A DNA stretch of 64,000 nt from Betaproteobacteria bacterium (GTDB lineage: Bacteria; Pseudomonadota; Gammaproteobacteria; Burkholderiales; Rhodocyclaceae), in NCBI GenBank assembly GCA_009777245.1, contig WRMF01000009.1:19761-83760 (forward strand), given 5' to 3'. This document shows, in pieces, positions 60,847 to 64,000 of the stretch. Below the pieces are notes generated by a model that ran no database searches, had not been told where the DNA came from, and saw nothing but the letters and a program-made list of their open reading frames with translations. Both the position numbers and the translations under genes were made by a program. The stretch's first letter is position 1. Every line of letters begins with the position of its first letter.

Positions 60847-62148
60847 TTACGTCTGGGTCGACCTTGAGAGCGGTGGGTTTTGCTCAAGATAGCGCAAGAT
60901 GCCGCGCGCCATCGCGTCGGCAAATTTGATCTGATAGGTTGCGTTGGCGAGCTTGCGCTCTTCTTCCAGATTGGAAATGAAAGCCGTTTCCACTAGAACG
61001 GAAGGGATGTCCGGCGCTCTGAGGACTGCAAACCCGGCCTGCTCAACCCCTTTCTTGTGCAGGCTGTTTACGCTGCCCAATTCACCCAGCATGGCTTTGG
61101 CCAACTGGATGCTGTCGGTTTTTGTGGCGGTCTGCGAAAGATCGAGCAAGGTTCGCGCGAGAAAAGGGTCTTGTACATTCTTCAGGTTGACCCCGCCGAT
61201 CAAATCCGCATTGTTTTCCTTCTGCGCGAGCAAGCGGGCAGCGGTGGAGGAAGCGCCTTTTTCGGAAAGGACGAAAACCGAAGAGCCGCGCACACTCGTA
61301 TGAGTCCAGGCATCCGCATGAATGGAGACGAACAGGTCGGCGCGCGCCCGCCGCGCTTTTTGGACGCGATTGTTCAGGGAGACAAAATAATCCCCGTCGC
61401 GGGTCAGAACAACGCGGGTGTTTTTCTCCTTCTCCAGCCGGGTTTTCAGTCGCCGCGCAATGGCAAGCGTCACATTTTTTTCCCTTGTTCCCATGCGCCC
61501 GATAGCGCCGGGGTCTTCGCCGCCATGACCGGGATCAAGGACGATAGTTACCAGACGATTAACACCGGGCTTATTCTGGCGTTCCGAACCTTGCGCGGGG
61601 CGGTTTTCTTCCGCCGCCTTGGACGCATTCGCCCCGGAAGGCGACGCAGCGGCAACATTTTCCCTTTCGCCAAGGAGCGCCATCAACGGATCAACGGGTT
61701 TTTCGGGATAGACATCCAGCACCAGACGATGGCCGTACTCGCCTACTGGGTCCAGAGTGAATACCTGCGGCACGACACTGGTCTTGAGTTCCATGACCAG
61801 ACGCACGACGCCGGGCTTGAAGCGTCCGGCGCGCAATAGCTTGATGTATGGGTCGGTGGCGGATACCTTGTCGGAGATGGTTTCCAGCGCCTTGCCGAAT
61901 TCAACGCCTTCAATATCAACAACCAGCCGATCCGGATTGTCAAGGGTGAAGTAGGTGAAGCGAACCGCCGCGTCAGTCTCCAGCGTGACTCGGGTGTACA
62001 CTTCGGCAGGCCAGACTCGAACCGCGATAAAATTGTGGTTGCCGATCGCATTAGCCGCGCGGGCGAACGGCGTGACCAACAGGGTCAGTCCGGTTATTCC
62101 AAGGCAGAAACCCCGGCGTCCCAGGCTGCCAGGCATTTCTTCAGACAT
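60847..62148 (-). CDS. amiC: N-acetylmuramoyl-L-alanine amidase AmiC
   Basis: Periplasmic amidase that cuts septal peptidoglycan. It has 433 residues. Twin-arginine signal (LGRRGFCLGITGLTLLV), AMIN domain (VYTRVTLETDAAVRFTYFTL, RLVVDIEGVEF), a linker, then the Amidase_3 domain with DPGHGGEDPGAIG, SIHADA and VETAFISN holding the zinc ligands. The start overlaps tsaE by 55 bp (43 if the ATG at 62136 is used), longer than usual, with tsaE-amiC one transcription unit. Confidence 0.95.
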   Translation of the reverse strand: MSEEMPGSLGRRGFCLGITGLTLLVTPFARAANAIGNHNFIAVRVWPAEVYTRVTLETDAAVRFTYFTLDNPDRLVVDIEGVEFGKALETISDKVSATDPYIKLLRAGRFKPGVVRLVMELKTSVVPQVFTLDPVGEYGHRLVLDVYPEKPVDPLMALLGERENVAAASPSGANASKAAEENRPAQGSERQNKPGVNRLVTIVLDPGHGGEDPGAIGRMGTREKNVTLAIARRLKTRLEKEKNTRVVLTRDGDYFVSLNNRVQKARRARADLFVSIHADAWTHTSVRGSSVFVLSEKGASSTAARLLAQKENNADLIGGVNLKNVQDPFLARTLLDLSQTATKTDSIQLAKAMLGELGSVNSLHKKGVEQAGFAVLRAPDIPSVLVETAFISNLEEERKLANATYQIKFADAMARGILRYLEQNPPLSRSTQT

Positions 62149-62600
62149 AGCTCCCCCTTATTGCCGGACGCGCTGACGGCGACAACACGGCTTTCTTCGG
62201 AAGGTTGACCCATGGAGAGACAAAGGCGGACATCTGCCGCTGGAACAGAGCCAGCAGCCTTTTCCGGCCACTCCACGAGACAGATGGCATCCTGTCTGAA
62301 GTATTCGTCCAATCCCGCATCAAAAAATTCCTCAGATGACATGAAGCGATAAAAATCAAAGTGATAGAAGTATAACCTAGAAATTACATGAACTTCAACA
62401 ATTGTGTAAGTCGGGCTTTTGACAGTGCCTTTATGTCCCATTGCATGAAGCAAGGCGCGTGCCAGAGTTGTTTTTCCCGCGCCAAGATCGCCTTCCAGAT
62501 AAATGACGAGACCGGCTTCCATGGCGGTTGCCAGAGCCTTGCCCAGTTTTTCCGTCGCACGAAGGTCAGGCAGCGGAATTTCTCGTATACACTTTGTCAT
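62094..62600 (-). CDS. tsaE: tRNA threonylcarbamoyladenosine biosynthesis ATPase TsaE
   Basis: A P-loop ATPase that supports TsaB-TsaD in t6A37 formation on tRNA. It has 168 residues. Walker A is EGDLGAGKTTLARALL (G37-T45); KSPTYTIVE, YHFDFYRF and ICLVEWPEKA complete the family set. The C-terminus (CLAAWDAGVSALE) lies in DNA shared with amiC. Divergent from queG; two ACTCCGAT direct repeats lie in the 84-bp gap. Confidence 0.95.
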   Translation of the reverse strand: MTKCIREIPLPDLRATEKLGKALATAMEAGLVIYLEGDLGAGKTTLARALLHAMGHKGTVKSPTYTIVEVHVISRLYFYHFDFYRFMSSEEFFDAGLDEYFRQDAICLVEWPEKAAGSVPAADVRLCLSMGQPSEESRVVAVSASGNKGELCLKKCLAAWDAGVSALE

Positions 62601-62684
62601 TGTCAGAACTACTCCGATTTACTCCGATAAGGCAAAGGGCGAAACCTGTCCCATGTACTGTCTTTGCCGCGCTTTCCGAAAAAA

Positions 62685-63746
62685 ATGAAAAATCTTGCCG
62701 AGAGTATCAGGAATTTAGCGGCGGAACTTGGATTTTCCGCCTGCGGCATTGTGCCGCTTCATTCCGCAGCGCACAGTCTGGCGGTTCGTCGCTTTTCGGA
62801 CTGGGTGGAGGAAGGGTTCGGCGGAAAGATGGATTATATGGCGCGCGGGGTCAATCTCCGTCACCATCCCGAAATGTTGCTGCCGGGGGCAAGGTCGGTA
62901 ATTTGCGTTACGCTGGATTATTGGCCGGAAGTCGGCATACGGAACGCGATTGCCGCTCTTGCCAATCCCGCTGCCGCTTATATTTCCCGTTATGCGCTGG
63001 GGCGCGATTATCACAAGACGATGCGTCAACGCTTGAAGGCGTTGGTGTCACGCCTGCAAGAGCTGGATAGTGAGGCGCGTTGGCGGGTTTTTTCCGATTC
63101 CGCGCCGGTTTTGGAAGTGGAGTATGCCTGTCAGGGCGGTTTGGGCTGGCGCGGCAAGAATACCCTTCTTGTTTCCCGTCGGGGTTCCTGGCATTTTTTG
63201 GGAGAGATTTACACGACTTTGGCGCTTACTGCCCATGACGCGACAGAGGAAAGCGAATTTTGCGGCTCCTGCGAAAAATGCCGACATGCCTGTCCGACAG
63301 GCGCGATTGTCGCGCCCTACAAGCTGGACGCCCGCCGCTGCATTTCCTATCTCACGATTGAATTTCAGGGCAGTATCCCGGAAGATTTGCGTCCCTTGAT
63401 AGGCAACCGCATCTACGGTTGCGACGATTGCCAACTGGTCTGTTCGCGGAATCACAAACCGTTGCCGGGCGATGCGGATTTTTCTCCGAGGGGCGTTCTT
63501 GCCAGAGCCGGACTTGTTGAGCTTATGGCCTGGGAAGAGGCGGATTTTCTGGAACGGCTGAAGGGGAGCGCGATCCGCCGGATTGGGCATGTCCGCTGGC
63601 TGCGTAATCTGGCGGTTGCGCTGGGAAATGGCGAGCCTCTGCCGGAAGCGCGAGAGGCGCTGACCGCCCGCTTAAACCATCCTTCGGAATTGGTGCGCGA
63701 ACATGTCGCCTGGGCGCTGGCAGAGCTTGCCAAGCGGGGGAGCTAG
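62685..63746 (+). CDS. queG: Epoxyqueuosine reductase QueG
   Basis: Last step of queuosine synthesis in tRNA, using cobalamin and two 4Fe-4S clusters. About 353 residues from the ATG at 62685 (MKNLAESIRNLAAELGFS). B12-binding region (GARSVICVTLDYWPEV, RYALGRDYHKTM, WRVFSDSAPVLE, GWRGKNTLLVS), cluster motifs CGSCEKCRHACPTGAI and CDDCQLVC, and a HEAT-like end (LNHPSELVREHVAWAL). The TAG stop lies at a family-A repeat end. Confidence 0.96.
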   Translation: MKNLAESIRNLAAELGFSACGIVPLHSAAHSLAVRRFSDWVEEGFGGKMDYMARGVNLRHHPEMLLPGARSVICVTLDYWPEVGIRNAIAALANPAAAYISRYALGRDYHKTMRQRLKALVSRLQELDSEARWRVFSDSAPVLEVEYACQGGLGWRGKNTLLVSRRGSWHFLGEIYTTLALTAHDATEESEFCGSCEKCRHACPTGAIVAPYKLDARRCISYLTIEFQGSIPEDLRPLIGNRIYGCDDCQLVCSRNHKPLPGDADFSPRGVLARAGLVELMAWEEADFLERLKGSAIRRIGHVRWLRNLAVALGNGEPLPEAREALTARLNHPSELVREHVAWALAELAKRGS

Positions 63747-64000
63747 AGCGGATGCTTCATAAAGCGGGGCATCATATAGACGGGGGTACAGACGGCAATA
63801 TGCGCCACACACTTTGTTGAAGTGTGCTTTGCGTCACGCCATGAGCCAGCCCAAGCCCACTTTAAAGGTGCGACTGCCTTGTCTGTTGGTGTGTTTGTTG
63901 TGCGGGATGAAGCGTGTTTTTTGTTGGGGGCGGTTATTTTTGCACTTGGATGCTGCAAGTAAAAAATAGCGGTTGACAGATTTTTTTGTTTGTTTGATAA
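63747..64000. other. Window end: family-A terminus and a rightward promoter
   Basis: TAGAGCGGATGCTTCATAAA starts at the queG stop and is a diverged family-A end. The rest is T/G-rich without a convincing gene. TTGACA at 63973-63978 followed 16 bp later by TGATAA (63995-64000) could be a promoter for a gene beyond the window. Confidence 0.4.

Noticed and set aside
63743..63958. 71-codon minus-strand frame at the window end
   Set aside because: It ends in the family-A terminus and has no start signal or family match.

Overview
The window looks like the chromosome of a Gram-negative betaproteobacterium. It encodes a trimeric porin with the typical beta-class leader and a C-terminal Phe, an RND efflux pump with an outer-membrane channel, a complete RnfABCDGE complex, PBP4, AmiC, Mfd, a small ProQ/FinO-domain protein, and an argH/algZ divergent pair. 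I cannot name the genus. Most genes are housekeeping genes. The accessory content is in restriction-modification loci, an integron-type cassette and a very dense set of dispersed intergenic repeats.

Layout. 1-1.44 kb: a C-protein-controlled restriction-modification locus (partial beta-class methyltransferase, HNH nuclease, controller). 1.85-2.55 kb: a GNAT acetyltransferase between two attC-like sites, directly against mfd. 2.5-10.1 kb: mfd-alkB, then nadC with a small Cys-rich protein, and proQ-like with a two-domain glycosyltransferase. 10.5-17.8 kb: a membrane-anchored NagZ-like enzyme, creD and creB divergent across a cre-tag, a YjbR protein, and argH opposite an orphan algZ-like kinase. 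18.5-21.1 kb: ahpC and ahpF separated by a 15-bp minisatellite. 21.3-25.1 kb: an unknown membrane-anchored protein, a DUF5329 protein and an AI-2E family permease. 25.3-32.3 kb: pyrD-rnfABCDGE on the minus strand, with two repeat islands inside the operon and an RnfE-RDD fusion. 32.4-40.9 kb: porin, a small DUF1640-like protein, and an acrAB-oprM-tetR efflux operon with a palindromic operator on its promoter. 41.1-49.2 kb: dacB, a Bax-inhibitor-like protein, rfbA-rfbC, apaH, yqhA, class I fumarase and mscL. 49.4-55.4 kb: topB and a MmeI-like Type IIL restriction-methylase. 55.7-63.7 kb: mgtE, a Tat-exported aldo-keto reductase, a DUF4265 protein, an unknown gene with a sigma-28-like promoter, an SprA-family protein, amiC-tsaE and queG.

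Most intergenic gaps carry mosaics of palindromic modules: 20-bp ATTCCC-N8-GGGAAT repeats in inverted pairs (like neisserial dRS3/NIME), two MITE-like families with terminal inverted repeats (called A and B here), GTAGGGG palindromes, and CCCTCTCCC/GGGAGAGGG hairpins. Family A ends repeatedly supply the TAG stop codon of the neighbouring gene. Two synteny breaks (creB without creC, algZ without algR) fall at such repeats. Two short reading frames matching the C-terminus of one DNA-methylase type survive as remnants, which together with the two R-M loci points to repeated gain and loss of defence systems.
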